Shown: positions 13,036 through 27,494 of the stretch, one piece after another
Numbering within the stretch: position 1 is the first letter of the stretch
Layout: every line of letters starts with the position of its first letter
Assembly (NCBI GenBank): GCA_037501455.1
Contig: CM074856.1
Location: 89,354,001 to 89,418,000, forward strand
Length of the DNA stretch: 64,000 bases
Direction: 5' to 3'
From: Lantana camara
Lineage: Eukaryota > Streptophyta > Magnoliopsida > Lamiales > Verbenaceae
Program-made: the position numbers and the translations under genes
The notes under the pieces: generated by a model
Seen by the model: the letters and a program-made list of their open reading frames with translations, nothing else
Database searches by the model: none
What the model was told of the DNA's origin: nothing

Positions 13036-16000
13036 AACAAACTATACATCACCTAAGGTCAAATGAATAAGCACTCACACACAATCCGCCACATCAGGAG
13101 CAAGTATAAGAGGTCAAGTATTCCAAATAGTCATACAAACAATTAACGAATACAAAGAACCATAGATGGTAATAATAAAATGCATAATGCACGTGATATT
13201 CATGTTTAGATGTACCGTTCACCGATGTAATGGCGTTTGAAATTGATAACTTTCCAATATCGTTGCATAGTCTGATCCCTAACTGGCTCGATTCCTCAAC
13301 ATACCCATTGTGTATATTAAATTTCCTCTCAATCGTCATCCCACGATTAAATTCTTTATCCTTTCCCGCTACAACAATCCGGAGTTTCAACTCTTGAATG
13401 TGCACTTGGTAGTAATCCAACCCACTCATTCTTTCTGTAAATTATAGTTAACCTCCTCCGATGCCCGAGCTAATTGCTTGATAGCTCGAAGTTCGGCTTC
13501 TACCCCTTTAATATTCCCGGTTCATCACAGAAAATGACTGATGAGTTGGTAATCTATCTTGTTCATGTAGCGATTTTCTTTTTAAGAATTCCATTTCAAA
13601 TACTCAGTTGAATTAACTCCCATGTGATCCTTTGTGGTATATGTTGACCCCATCAAGCTGCAGTTATCTTGCACCCTTATAGTAGCGCAACACCTTTTTG
13701 ATACTTTCGCGCAGATCTTGAATGACAATTGCCTTCCTTGTAGAATTCTCATTTATGATCAAAGTATGTTCACTCAACTTGTAGAAACCATTAACTTTCC
13801 CATTTCTTATCAAATTTCTTTTCGTTTCAGGTCGGCTTAAGATATGCCTCCTTATGGCTTTAGAAATCTCTATTTGAGAACTTTAGGCACATGAGCTTTA
13901 AGATATTGAAGACTTCATTCACATAGTTCTAATAGAGGGAAAGAATAACCACCTCTCTTGAAGTTTCCTGGCCGGCTCTCCCCCTTTAAGAAAATAAAAC
14001 ATATATATATTCCATCTCACTTCCTGAACTAGTTCTACCATTCCTCAAAGCAAAGAATCTCTTCTTTCTGGTTTTCTTGAAGTACCTATCTCTTCCGATC
14101 TTGTTCCCGAAAATTCCTTCACCCAAGTTGGAAATCGAGACAAGCACTAAATCTACCATTCTATCCGACATACTCACCTCCGGTTCTTGGAGCACCTAGC
14201 CTTCTCTGAAATTATTCTCACAAAATTTTTATTCAAATCTTCAAGGTCATCAAGTGTCAAAGTCTTCTAATCCTTCCCCTTCTCCATTTCCAAGAAATCC
14301 CGTTGTTGATAACTCTTGCATATTTTTTTTTCTTCTATTGAAAGTAACCCATTTGAGCCCATCAATAACTTTGGAGTCATTCCTTGGTCGACTCTCCCCC
14401 TTAAGAATGTCTGTTCTTACTCGTTGGCTCGTAACATCACTTCTTAAATTGAAAGTTCTCAATTCCCTAAAGTTAGCTTCCTTGGTATAAGTGATTCTGA
14501 CCACGCCACTTAGCCGAAAAATTTCTCACATTACTTTTGCAACGATCGGTAGGAACAACAACCCACTTCTACCAATCTAACTCTCGGCTATTTCTTTGGC
14601 CTCTAAATTGCTCTTCCTCTTTTATTCTTTTTCAACCCCATTAATTCCTTGTCATAATTTGGTTATGTCTCGGTTGAAGTAAAACTTGATACGTGAATTG
14701 GGGAGAGTTCCTATCAAGATGACACTTAACAATGCATGTCGGGTTAAGAGGCCAATGCATGTGTCACACTTGTAAATAATAAATACATAAGTTGGAAAAA
14801 TTACCCTCAACTAGGAATACATATATATAATTAAAGAAATTTAAATAATTTAAACAATGTATGATGCACGTGCTCATGAATGTGTTGAACCTGTCACCAT
14901 AGTTGCATCTTTTAGCTTGGGACTTTTCCTTGTTTGTTGATTTACAAGCTTGCCTTGAATTGGTTGGCCATTTCCTCTTACCCAAGGTCTTCCAATTTCT
15001 TCAAAATCCCCAACATCAACTCGTACATTTCCATCACTCGAGAATCGAAATTCCTTGAACTCGATTCCATTGTTGCTCCATATCTTCCAATTCAGCAGCC
15101 CAACCCGATAATTCAGCTTGGATATGGAGAATAGACTCAATCCGACCGGACATAGAATCTTTAGTACTCTAATTCACCATGAGCTTGCAATCACCATATT
15201 AGTCGTTCTCTTCACTTTCCCCATCCGACTTCTTTCTTAACCCAAAATCTAGAATATTTCAATTCTTGTAGATCCACATCCATTACCTCGTTATTCAATC
15301 CTTCCCATTTGGTATTTCCATAAGCCCAAAATCAGTCAATTTCTTAATTTTCCAAGTTGATCTAAATCCAATCCCAAGGCCCGAAGGATCTCGACTCCTC
15401 CTGAACTTAGTTCCTAAAATTCTGCCTCGACCCGAATCGCTTGAGTTACCTTCTTCGCCCACTTTGATTTTAGTTCCAGCAAGTAGAAGATCTTTAATTC
15501 AATTACAAATCTAAACCTTGAGTTATGATCTTCACCTCTTCCTTACATTGAATAAATCTCCCGGACCCGGTTGATCCGCCTCTTTTATAATGTAACCTAC
15601 GTGTCTATCTTGCAATTTGTAGGCATCACCTTCCTTAATTTCCCCTAACCTCACTAGATCTTGTAAGTTATTCCAACCCTGGATCCTTCTATTCCGCATC
15701 TTATCACTTATCTTAAAACCTATTTAGAAAAATCCATGTCTCTTGAATTCTTATATGAAGTTGCTCGGTGCATTCCTCATAACTTTAAGGCTAGATAAGG
15801 GAGCTTGCGATAGGTGGAGGTTGTCGTAGAAATTGGCCGTGGTTTGATATCATCTTTACAACCTATAAGTCACTAATCAATTCAAAGCTAAATGCATGCA
15901 GTTAATGCATGTCATGTCATATAGTTAACACCACAACCACAAATTTGATGCAAATACAACAAATAATTCAACAAATTCAAAAATAAAACATGTTAGACAT

Positions 16001-16216
16001 ATATATATCTCCAAATAATGTAAAGTCAATTAACCGACAATTTATGGACAAAATCGATACAGTGCTCAAGTTATCAAGCAATTCAGGTAATTTCAAGGAT
16101 TCAAGTAATCAGATAATTTCAAATAAATGCAAGACCCTCAAGTTGTCAATTTGTTCCTATGCCGTATGACTTAGACATGACACGACACGACACGAGAACC
16201 TCGGTTTTGCAACCGG

Positions 16217-16228
16217 GCTCTGATACCA
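16217..16228 (-). other. Primer binding site, element A (unit 1)
   Basis: Minus-strand TGGTATCAGAGC beside the LTR start at 16236, with the same 7-nt gap. Confidence 0.85.
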
Positions 16229-16235
16229 CTTAAGA

Positions 16236-19200
16236 TGTAGCACCCGGAACGCCGAGATGCCACACCCCCGCACTATAGCTTAGTCCACATACGAAATGGA
16301 TGATCCGTACATGAACCAAGACTATTGCGAACAGGTGACAATGCAAGAAATAATCTAGCTAGGCGGGACTAGACCCCAATTCAATTAAATCCAATACATG
16401 AAAATTTGAAAGCGGAAGTAAAAACACTAACATTTCAATATCATATACCAAATATCCAAAAGCTCATCCTATTCTAGCTCATATATCAATACATTATCAT
16501 CTCCAACATATTATACATGCATAAGTCTCCAGAACTAACAGGAACCCTAACATGATAAAGCCGGAAATACCAAGAACATGAAAATACGATGCTAGACTCA
16601 GCTGAATAAAAGACACAACTTGGACTCCCGCCTAGCACACGACCGTGAGTACCTGAAAAGTGAGGGTGTCAGTCTACCGAAGACTGAGTGAGGGGTTTAG
16701 ATAAATATAAGCGCAATTACCATGCAAGCTATAATCTCGGGTAAGTATTCATAAAAGAAACAATATAAGTTCAAATATTAAAGTAGGACTCGCCCGAGAT
16801 TAGAACTAATCAATTTAATAATTCAATCATGATCGATTCAATACGTGGCCTGACACGTAAGGGAAATTCTCCAACCTTTCACCAAAAGTGTACAATCATT
16901 TAGTAATTAAGTGATTAGGTGGTCAAACAATCAATTTACAGTGCAGTAGTGCGGTAGTGTACTCAATCAATAAAATCAGTAGTGCAATCAATACAATAGC
17001 CCGAGGACAGCCCGTGGTGCCGGACTCATCCCCAGTCTCCTTCTCCCTCCAATGATGGGAAGGTAGCGAGCCTTTAACCATCCACGACATGGTGTACGTC
17101 GGGAACATGACTCCCACGCATGGGATTTCTTCCTCCACCAAACCTCCTAGTGGATTCAGAGGTGATCCCACAAGGTGAGGATAGTGCAAGAGTTACTCGT
17201 CAGCCCTTGCTTTCCCGGTTGGCTCAATACACTACCCTCGGGGCCCAAAGGGAACATGCTTTACTCGCCAAAACAACCAATCAATCAATCAATCCGTTCA
17301 TTCCATGAAATCCGTTGTAAATCAATAAGATTTGAAAACTATAAATATATATATACTTTTGGCCGAAAACAACACATAGGGTGGTAAGGGTTCTAAGTAT
17401 CTAGAATTAAACCTCACCTGACGAGCGACGGGACAAGACAAGGGTACAAGAAGGTGCCCAAACGATCTATGATCTCCGCCCTGGAGAAAAACTGGACAAG
17501 AAAGGGAATAGTGGAAACCCCGTGAGACGAGACTCAATATGAGACCAAGTATGACGCACGGCCATGCTCATGTAAATAAATAAAACAAGTAATCAAGTGA
17601 CACTTAGCATTGATGAAAATCAATTAACACCTAAGAGGTCAAATTAATATCAAGAAAAATCATGTATTCATATTATTTGATTATTTCAAGTTCAATTCAT
17701 GTAAGGCATGGAGTCACACAATCACGTTTGAGTAATTAAGTACCAAGAAGTGTCAAGTAGGAGCATATTTATCAATTAATCAAGTATATATATCATATAA
17801 TTCACATATGGGAGCCAAGAGAGTGAAATGAATGCAATAAGAAAGGTTTTGGTGATGTTTGGCAAAAACGGACAATTTTAGGAAACGTACATGATGTAGG
17901 AAAACTGAAATATCTTTAATTCTAGAACTGGGAATGAAGTTTTGTTTGTTTGGAATGAAACTAGACACAAATACCTTTCTGATGATATATGGCCCTTTTT
18001 CTAGTTCAAAGCGAGGAGAAAATAGCATAAGCTTGAAGTTAGGCGAGTGCAGTTTGTCGGGAAAGTAGCGACACCTAAAAGAATTGAATATATTTCACAA
18101 AATATAAACGATATTGAGGTGATTCTAATTGTAGAGTGTTCAAGAGGTTTCCAACGGCTCAAAAATCAGGTCAATCGGAGTTCGGATGAGGGGGTACCCG
18201 GCCGGGTAAAGTGGTCCAGAAGCTTTTCGGGACAAAAGTACCCGCCCAGGTACTTTTTACGCACAAGAAGTACCGGCCCGGGTACCCTTCCAGGGCTGGA
18301 AAAAGGGGCCAAACAGGGGGTTCATGGAAAAATGGCTCCCAAGCCATTTAAACACCAAATCAACACTAGAAATCAACTCCAAACTAATATATAACATGTA
18401 TGTGAACATATATATCAATTAAGAAACATTTAATCCATGGAAACATGTATAGATCATCAAGAAATCATCAACTAAACCCTATATATATATATCATGACAT
18501 CCAAGTCTCAAATTATTCATGAATTCATGCAAGCTTTCAAGATTAATGATCCTAAGCATGCTTCTAATCACTTATACACAAGAAATCATCAAATAACCCT
18601 AATCATATAATCATCAAGGAATTCAAACAACTTCATGTTATACCTTGAAATGAAAGAAGAATGGAAGGAAATGGTGGTATGATGATGATGCTTCAACTTG
18701 AATGCTAACTCCTTGAATTCTAGCTTGAAATTTGATGAAACCCTCATTTCTCTTCTCTTGGTGTAAAAACCGATTCTTAGTGTGTGTGTGTGTGTGTAGT
18801 TCTTGTATTAAATGTAATGTATGAGATTGTGGAAGAAGAGATACATATATGATATATTATATCTCCCACTAGCCTACACTAATCTCCATTAATTGCACTT
18901 AAGTCCCTAAGTTATTTAAATGAATGAAATCAAGCTTCAATCCATGATATATGAGCAATTAACTTCAATTCGTGTTATGCAATTTAGTCCATATAATTAG
19001 GAAGTGATCAAGTAAAGTCATGTAGAAGCATTTAATCACTAATCAATTAATTCACATATTTTCCACGTTAGTGACAATTCATACAAATGCATGAAAGTAT
19101 ATAATGCATATACTATCATGAAAGTAATTCTCAAGTTAGGGAAGATGATCAATTAAAGAAAATTAATCAAATAAGACATGTTCGATAATTATTTCACATA

Positions 19201-19293
19201 AATTCTCACGTTAACGATAATTTCATGGAAACAATTAGTAATATAATATCACAAAATATCATGTAATGTATAATTGAAAATTGGGGTGTTACA
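16236..19293 (-). repeat. LTR A2 (uninterrupted, 3058 bp)
   Basis: The only complete, uninterrupted A LTR in the window. Sense order: TGTAACACCCC start at 19293, CATC-rich stretch and CAAG/GT at 18644/18643, palindromes at about 18193-18300, a block related to C and D (about 17800-18060), acceptor-like CTTGTCCAG ending at 17492, the TCAGTCTTCGGTAGACTGA hairpin, and the inverted pair 16626-16635 with 16359-16368. It retains the empty site for element B (CGGAC, 17021-17025). Confidence 0.9.
18193..18300. repeat. Palindrome array in LTR A2 (GGTACCCGGCCGGGTA type)
   Basis: GC-rich dyads of the GTACCCGCCCGGGTAC type, three here and about four in A1 (11728-11870) and A3 (24617-24755). A2 lost about 38 bp between two dyads, consistent with recombination between them. 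Confidence 0.75.
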
Positions 19294-22200
19294 ACTCTCT
19301 CCCCCTTAAGAGGACCTAGTCCCCAGGTCCATACTCAAGTTCTAAATCTTTAAAGCAAGCGGTGAGAGAGCCCCGTCTCTCAAACAAGCAACGAGAGCAC
19401 CCCATCTCTCAAACAAACAATGAGAGAACCCCGTCTTTCAACAAGCAATGAGAGAACCCCGTCTCTCAAACAAACTATACATCACCTAAGGTCAAATGAA
19501 TAAGCACTCACGCACAATCCGCCACATCAGGAGCAAGTATAAGAGGTCAAGTATTCCAAATAGTCATACAAACAATTAACGAATACAAAGAACCATAGAT
19601 GGTAATAATAAAATGCATAATGCACGTGATAATCATATTTAGATGTACCGTTCACCGATGTAATGGAGTTTGAAATTGATAACTTTCCAATATCGTTGCA
19701 TAGTCTGATCCCTAACTGGCTCGATTCCTCAACATACCCATTGTGTATATTAAATTTCCTCTCAATCTTCATCCCACGATTAAATTCTTTATCCTTTCCC
19801 GCTACAACAATCCGGAGTTTCAACTCTTGAATGTGCACTTGGTAGTAATCCAACCCACTCATTCTTTCTGTAAATTATAGTTAACCTCCTCCGATGCCTG
19901 AGCTAATTACTTGATAGCTCGAAGTTCGGCTTCTACCCTTTTAATATTCCCAGTTCATCACAGAAAATGACTGATGAGTTGGTAATCTATCTTGTTCATG
20001 TAGCGATTTTCTTTTTAAGAATTCCATTTCCAATACTCAGTTGAATTAACTCCCATGTGATCCTTTGTGGTATATGCTGACCCCATCAAGCTGCAGTTAT
20101 CTTGCACCCTTATAGTAGCGCAACACCTTTTTGATACTTTCGCGCAGATCTTGAATGACAATTGCCTTCCTTGTAGAATTCTCATTTATGATCAAAGTAT
20201 GTTCACTCAACTTGTAGAAACCATTAACTTTCCCATTTCTTATCAAATTTCTTTTCGTTTCAGGTCGGCTTAAGATATGCCTCCTTATGGCTTTAGAAAT
20301 CTCTATTTGAGAACTTTAGGCACATGAGCTTTAAGATATTGAAGACTTCATTCACATAGTTCTAATAGAGGGAAAGAATAACCACCTCTCTTGAAGTTTC
20401 CTGGCCGGCTCTCCCCCTTTAAGAAAATAAAACATATATATATTCCATCTCACTTCCTGAACTAGTTCTACCATTCCTCAAAGCAAAGAATCTCTTCTTT
20501 CTGGTTTTCTTGAAGTACCTATCTCTTCCGATCTTGTTCCCGAAAATTCCTTCACCCAAGTTGGAAATCGAGACAAGCACTAAATCTACCATTCTATCCG
20601 ACATACTCACCTCCGGTTCTTGGAGCACCTAGCCTTCTCTGAAATTATTCTCACAAAATTTTTATTCAAATCTTCAAGGTCATCAAGTGTCAAAGTCTTC
20701 TAATCCTTCCCCTTCTCCATTTCCAAGAAATCCCGTTGTTGATAACTCTTGCATATTTTTTTTTCTTCTATTGAAAGTAACCCATTTGAGCCCATCAATA
20801 ACTTTGGAGTCATTCCTTGGTCGACTCTCCCCCTTAAGAATGTCTGTTCTTACTCGTTGGCTCGTAACATCACTTCTTAAATTGAAAGTTCTCAATTCCC
20901 TAAAGTTAGCTTCCTTGGTATAAGTGATTCTGACCACGCCACTTAGCCGAAAAATTTCTCACATTACTTTTGCAACGATCGGTAGGAACAACAACCCACT
21001 TCTACCAATCTAACTCTTGGCTATTCCTTTGGCCTCTAAATTGCTCTTCCTCTTTTATTCTTTTTCAACCACATTAATTCCTTGTCATAATTTGGTTATG
21101 TCTCGGTTGAAGTAATACTTGATACGTGACTTGGGGAGAGTTCCTATCAAGATGACACTTAACAATGCATGTCGGGTTAAGAGGCCAATGCATGTGTCAC
21201 ACTTGTAAATAATAAATACATAAGTTGGAAAAATTACGCTCAATTAGGAATGCATATATATAATTAAAGAAATTTAAATAATTTAAACAATATATGATGC
21301 ACGTGCTCATGAATGCGTTGAACCTGTCACCATAGTTGCATCTTTTAGCTTGGGACTTTTCCTTGTTTGTTGATTTACGAGCTGGCCTTGAATTGGTTGG
21401 CCATTTCCTCTTACCCAAGGTCTTCCAATTTCTTCAAAATCCCCAACATCAACTCGTACATTTCCATCACTCGAGAATCGAAATTCCTTGAACTCGATTC
21501 CATTGTTGCTCCATATCTTCCAATTCAGCAGCCCAACCCGACACTTCAGCTTGGATATGGAGAATAGACTCAATCCGACCGGACATAGAATCTTTAGTAC
21601 TCTAATTTACCACGAGCTTGCAATCACTATATTAGTCGTTCTCTTCACTTTCCCCATCCGACTTCTTTCTTAACCCAAAATCCAGAATATTTCAATTCTT
21701 GTAGATCCACATCCATTACCTCGTTATTCAATCCTTCCCATTTGGTATTTCCATAAGCCCAAAATCAGTCAATTTCTTAATTTTCCAAGTTGATCCAAAT
21801 CCTATCCGAAGGCCCCGAAGGATCTCGACTCCTCCTGAACTTAGTTCCTAAAATTCTGCCTCGACCCGAATCGCTTGAGTTACCTTCTTCGCCCACTTTG
21901 ATTTTAGTTCCAGCAAGTAGAAGATCCTTAATTCAATTACAAATCTAAACGTTGAGTTATTATCTTCACCTCTTCCTTACATTGAATAAATATCCCGAAC
22001 CCGGTTGATCCGCCTCTTTTATAATGTAACCTACGTGTCTATCTTGCAATTTGTAGGCATCACCTTCCTTAATTTTCCCTAACCTCACTAGATCTTGTAA
22101 GTTACTCCAACCGTGGATCCTTCTATTCTGCATCTTATCACTTGTCTTAAAACCTAATTAGAAAAATCGAGTGTCTCTTGAATTCTTGTATGAAGTTCCC

Positions 22201-22671
22201 CGGTGCATTCCTCATAACTTTAAGGCTAGATAAGGGAGCTTGCGATAGGTGGAAGTTGTCGTAGAAATTGGCCGTGGTTTGATATCATCTTTACAACCTA
22301 TAAGTCACTAATCAATTCAAAGCTAAATGCATGCAGTTAATGCATGCTCATGTCATATAGTTAACACCACAACCACAAATTTGATGCAAATACAACAAAT
22401 AATTCAACAAAATCAAAAATAAAACATGTTGGACATATATATATCTTCAAATAATGTAGAGTCAATTAACCGACAATTTATGGGCAAAATCGATACAATG
22501 CTCAAGTTATCAAGTAATTCAGGTAATTTCAAGGATTCAAGTAATCAGATAATTTCAAATAAATGCAAGACCCTCAAGTTGTCAATTAGTTCCTATGCCG
22601 TACGACTTAGACATGACACGACACGACACGAGAACCTCGGTTTTGCAACCGGGCTCTGATACCACTTAAGA
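19294..22671 (-). mobile_element. Element A internal region, unit 2
   Basis: Near-identical repeat of 12861-16235 at an offset of 6433-6436. PPT hairpin at 19312-19330, hairpin array at 19363-19467, primer site at 22653-22664. It keeps the empty site of E (CTTTGGCCTC near 21029). No coding capacity for retrotransposon proteins. Confidence 0.82.
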
Positions 22672-25558
22672 TGTAGCACCCGGAACGCCGAGATGCCACA
22701 CCCCCGCACTGTAGCTCAGTCCACATACGAAATGGATGATCCGTACATTAACCAAGACTATAGCGAACGGGTGACAATGCAAGAAATAATCTAGCTAGGC
22801 GGGACTAGACCCCAATTCAATTAAATCCAATACATGAAAATTTGAAAGCGGAAGTAAAAACACTAACATTTCAATATCATATACCAAATATCCAAAAGCT
22901 CATCCTATTCTAGCTCATATATCAATACATTATCATCTCCAACATATTATACATGCATAAGTCTCCAGAACTAACAGGAACCCTAACATGATAAAGCCGG
23001 AAATACCAAGAACATGAAAATGCGATGCTAGACTCAGCTGAATAAAAGACACAACTCGGACTCCCGCTTAGCACACGACCTTGAGTACCTAAAAAGTGAG
23101 GGTGTCAGTCTACCGAAGACTGAGTGAGGGGTTTAAATAAATATAAGCGCAATTACCATGCAAGCTATAATCTCGGGTAAGTATTCATAAAAGAAACAAT
23201 ATAAGTTAAAATATTAAAGTAGGACTCGCCCGAGATTAGAACTAATCAATTTAATAATTCAATCATGATCGATTCAATACGTGGCCCGGCGAGTGAGGGC
23301 ACTTCTCCAACCTTTCACCAAAAGTGTACAATCATTCAGTTATTAAGTGATTAGGTGGTCAAACAATCAATTTACAGTGCAGTAGTGCGGTAGTGTACTC
23401 AATCAATACAATCAGTAGTGCAATCAATACAATAGCCCGAGGACAGCCCGTGGTGCCGGACTCATCCCCAGTCTCCTTCTCCCTCCAATGATGGGAAGGT
23501 AGCGAGCCTTCAACCATCCATGACATGGTGTACGTCGGGAACATGACTCCCACGCATGGGATTTCTTCCTCCACCAAACCTCCTAGTGGATTCAGAGGTG
23601 ATCCCACAAGGTGAGGATAGTGTAAGAGTTACCCGTCAGCCCCTGCTTTCCCGGTTGGCTCAATACACTACCCTCGGGGCCCAAAGTGAACATGCTTTAC
23701 TCGCCAAAACAACCAATCAATCAATCAATCCGTTCATTCCATGAAATCCATTGTAAATCAATAAAATTTGAAAACTATAAATAAATATATACTTTTGGCC
23801 GAAAATAACACATAGTGTGGTAAGGGTTCTAAGTATCTAGAATTAAACCTCATCTGACGAGCGACGGGACAAGACAAGGGTACAAGAAGGTGCCCAAACG
23901 ATCTATGATCTCCGCCCTGGAGAAAAACTTGACAAGAAAGGGAATAATGGAAAACGAGACTCAATATGAGACCAAGTATGACGCACGGCCATGCTCATGT
24001 AAATAAATAAAACAAGTAATCAAGTGACACTTAGCATTGATGAAAATCAATTAACACCTAAGAGGTCAAATTAATATCAAGAAAAATCATGTATTCATAC
24101 TATTCGATTATTTCAAGTTCAATTCATGTAAGGCATGGAGTCACACAATCACGTTTGAGTAATTAAGTACCAAGAAGTGTCAAGTAGGAGCATATTTATC
24201 AATTAATCAAGTATATATATCATATAATTCACATATGGGAGCCAAGAGAGTGAAATGAATGCAATAAGAAAGGTTTTGGTGATGTTTGGCAAAAACGGAC
24301 AATTTTAGGAAACGTACATGATGTAGGAAAACTGAAATATCTTTAATTCTAGAACTGGGAATGAAGTTTTGTTTGTTTGGAATGAAACTAGACACAAATA
24401 CCTTTCTGATGATATATGGCCCTTTTTCTAGTTCAAAGCGAGGAGAAAATAGCATAAGCTTGAAGTTAGGCGAGTGCAGTTTGTCGGGAAAGTAGCGACA
24501 CCTAAAAGAATTGAATATATTTCACAAAATATAAACGATATTGAGGTGATTCTAAATGTAGAGTGTTCAAGAGGTTTCCAACGGCTCAAAAATCAGGTCA
24601 ATCGGAGTTCAGATGAGGGGGTACCCGGCCTGGTAAATTTGAAGGGAAAAATTCCCCGGCCGGGTAAAGTGGTCCAGAAGCTTTTCGGGACAAAAGTACC
24701 CGCCCAGGTACTTTTTATGCACAAGAAGTACCCGCCCGGGCACCCTTCCAGGGCTGGAAAAAGGGGGCCAAACAGGGGGTTCACGGAAAAATGGCTCCCA
24801 AGCCATTTAAACACCAAATCAACATTAGAAATCAACTCCAAACTAATATATAACATGTATGTGAACATATATATCAATTAAGAAACATTTAATCCATGGA
24901 AACATGTATAGATCATCAAGAAATCATCAACTAAACCCTATATATATATCATGATATCCAAGTCTCAAATTATTCATGAATTCATGCAAGCTTTCATGAT
25001 TAATGATCCTAAGCATGCTTCTAATCACTTATACACAAGAAATCATCAAATAACCCTAATCATATAATCATCAAGGAATTCAAGCAACTTCATGTTATAC
25101 CTTGAAATGAAAGAAGAATGGAAGGAAATGGTGGTATGATGATGATGCTTCAGCTTGAATGCTAACTCCTTGAATTCTAGCTTGAAATTTGATGAAACCC
25201 TCATTTCTCTTCTCTTGGTGTGAAAACCGATTCTTAGTGTGTGTGTGTGTGTAGTTCTTGTATGAAATGTAATGTATGAGAATGTGGAAGAAGAGATACA
25301 TATATGATATATTATATCTCCCACTAGCCTACACTAATCTTCATTAATTGCACTTTAGTCCCTAAGTTATTTAAATGAATGAAATCAAGCTTCAATCCAT
25401 GATATATGAGCAATTAACTTGAATTCGTGTTGTGCAATTTAGTCCATAAAATTAGGAAGTGATCAAGTAAAGTCATGTAGAAGCATTTAATCACTTATCA
25501 ATTAATTCACGTATTTTCCACGTTAGTGACAATTCATACAAATGCATAAAAGTATATA
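22672..25558 (-). repeat. LTR A3, truncated
   Basis: It matches LTR A2 from its left end until about 190 bp before the sense start. It stops in AAAGTATATA, where the copia-1 LTR begins. The lost part includes the LTR start, PPT and hairpin array of the next internal region. It includes the palindrome array at about 24617-24755. Confidence 0.88.
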
Positions 25559-27478
25559 TTGGAAAACACGAATCAAAAAGAAGCGGAAATTTAAAAATTT
25601 CCAACAAAAGGATCTAGGACTCGCAATCGTGTATCCAAATTCGTAGAGATTAGAAACTTACTTTCTTAATTATCTTTCTTGAAGCGTTTCAAGCCTCCCA
25701 AGAACGCTCTTCTCGCGGCCTGATCCCCTCTCCTTGGTAAAGCTCAAATCTTCAAACTTCTAACTTGAAACTCTCTAGAGGTAGCCCACCAACTTGACTA
25801 CAATCTAACTAGTAAGGATGCTAGTTCTCTAGTTAGTGTTTAAGCTTAACCTAGGGTTTCATTTATCTTGGAGAAAGGATGATGTTCAACACATGAACCA
25901 AAAGAATTCTCGATTAGCTCCAAGAGGAGCTCGAGCTCCCCTTTTTATAGGAGGGGGAGTACCGAAAATCCTAGTCCTTATGGGCTATGAATTTTGGCCC
26001 CTCTCTCCTATTACTTGATCATCAAGTAATTTTGACTTTGACTTTGAATTCAAATTCAAATCAACTTTCAAGAGAGCTAAAATATCCAAACTATTTTTGG
26101 ATAATTTTATACTTTTTTTATTTAAAATAAATAACTTATTTTTATCTAATTAATTAACTAGATTATTTTTCTCCAAAACAAGACTTTCTTTTTAATTCAA
26201 AATTAAACCAAAGTCTATTAAATAATTAATCACATTAATTATTTAACACATAAATAAATATACATATATATTTACACACGTGTGAGACACGTGTCACAAG
26301 GACACGTGTCACTCACGTGAGCCACACGTGTGGAACCCTTTTGGCCCGATTAACTCGTTTCATTATTTTAAAGCCTTAACTCATGTAGCCAAGTTGTTGT
26401 GTGTGACCCTCTAGGTTCTCAATTCAATTAGCAGTGACCCCAATTAATTAATTCACTAATTAATTAATCAGTCCACAGATTAAACGACTATAGTCTAGCA
26501 ACAGGTGTTTAACCCCTAGTTGAATTCGAATGTTCGGATTCGACAGAACCTTTAAGTCATTGATTCATGTGAGATACAATCCTCCTACTTATTATCTCTC
26601 AACCAAGATCTATGGTAAGGGAATAATTAAGACCGTAATAATCCGGTCTTAAAGGTAAGTGCATTTCATATCCATTTGATCTCAATCCAAGAAACCCTTT
26701 TCTTGATATCTTGATCTACTGCCTTGGCCAAGGACTCCATATGGCATACGAATGACTTACACAATAAGAGATCACCTTGCAAATGCAAGTGTAGGTCCTT
26801 TCTTGATTCTCATTCACTTTCATGAATCACTTGTGCAGCCCCAGCATAAGCCTTGAATCAGTTGTCTAAGGCGACAACCTTTAAAGCTTATACCTAAGAC
26901 TACAGAGTTAATTCATAAAGTGACAAGGAACCTCAAGTCTAAGGATCAATTAATCACATCAATGACTCGTGAGATATTTCCTAATCTGGAAGTTTCTATT
27001 TCCTGAAATAGAAACTTCCTTTCCCATTTAGGAATGTTCTCATACGGGGCACCTCAGTGAACTTACTTATTAAAGTAAGCACCCTCATGTATCACGTACG
27101 TATCAACTATACACTTTGCACCTCCATGAAACAAGGTGGTCTTTCTTAAGGGCGTGATCCCACAAGCAAGCCTTAGAGGAGTCAGGTTGACACTCCCACT
27201 ATCGGTAGGACTCATCGGCTTGGAGTATTTTACTAATCATGACTTATGTGATATAGGGCTCGTTTCATGAACCATTTAACCTAAATGGTAGAGTCCTAAA
27301 GTCATCAGGATTAGGGGAGTTCTCATACATGCACAGATAAAGTAAACGAATACCAAACAAGAGCATATAAAGAAGTGTTGTCTCAATTCGTTATTTCATT
27401 CAAAGATTATCTGTGATTACAATAAGGAAAAGCACAAAGCGGATATACAATCGGCTTTCTAGGGCACTATTCCTAACA
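25559..27478 (-). repeat. Ty1/copia LTR (copy 1)
   Basis: In sense it starts TGTTAGGAATAG at 27478, directly after the PPT-like GGGCAAGTGGGAGAT. It ends GTGTTTTCCAA at 25559. A TATAAAAAG box (25941-25949) is followed in sense by a GAGCTCGAGCTC palindrome. Five CACGTG boxes lie at 26277-26330, upstream of the TATA in sense. It matches the split LTR of copia-2 (37343-37557 plus 55479-57221). Confidence 0.88.
26277..26330. promoter_or_regulatory. G-box (CACGTG) cluster in copia-1 LTR
   Basis: CACGTG at 26277, 26288, 26303, 26314 and 26325. Cores of this type bind bZIP and bHLH factors and serve as ABA- or light-response elements in plants (family knowledge). Position upstream of the TATA box fits an enhancer role. 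Confidence 0.55.
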
Positions 27479-27494
27479 ATCTCCCACTTGCCCG

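Larger units (their letters stand above)
12861..16235 (-). mobile_element. Element A internal region, unit 1 (no gag, no pol)
   Basis: About 3.37 kb between two LTRs. The PPT (AGGGGGAGAGAGT in sense) and the GGACCTGGGGACCAGGTCC hairpin (12879-12897) lie at the left. The primer site lies at 16217-16228. No CCHC motif, protease, RT or integrase is seen in any frame. A 111-codon minus ORF (13094-13429) occupies roughly the gag position. Its reading frame also stays open in the other copies, but they are too alike for that to be evidence of coding. This is best called a LARD-type region. Confidence 0.8.

Noticed and set aside
13094..13429. 111-codon minus ORF in element A, repeated at 19527-19862 and 29128-29376
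   Set aside because: It stays open in all copies, but the copies are nearly identical so that means little. It has no known motif and is shortened in unit 3. Treated as non-coding.
17780..18028. 82-codon minus ORF in LTR A with related peptides in C and D
   Set aside because: Similarity is at the DNA level, C splits it into two frames, and it lies in the putative LTR intron.
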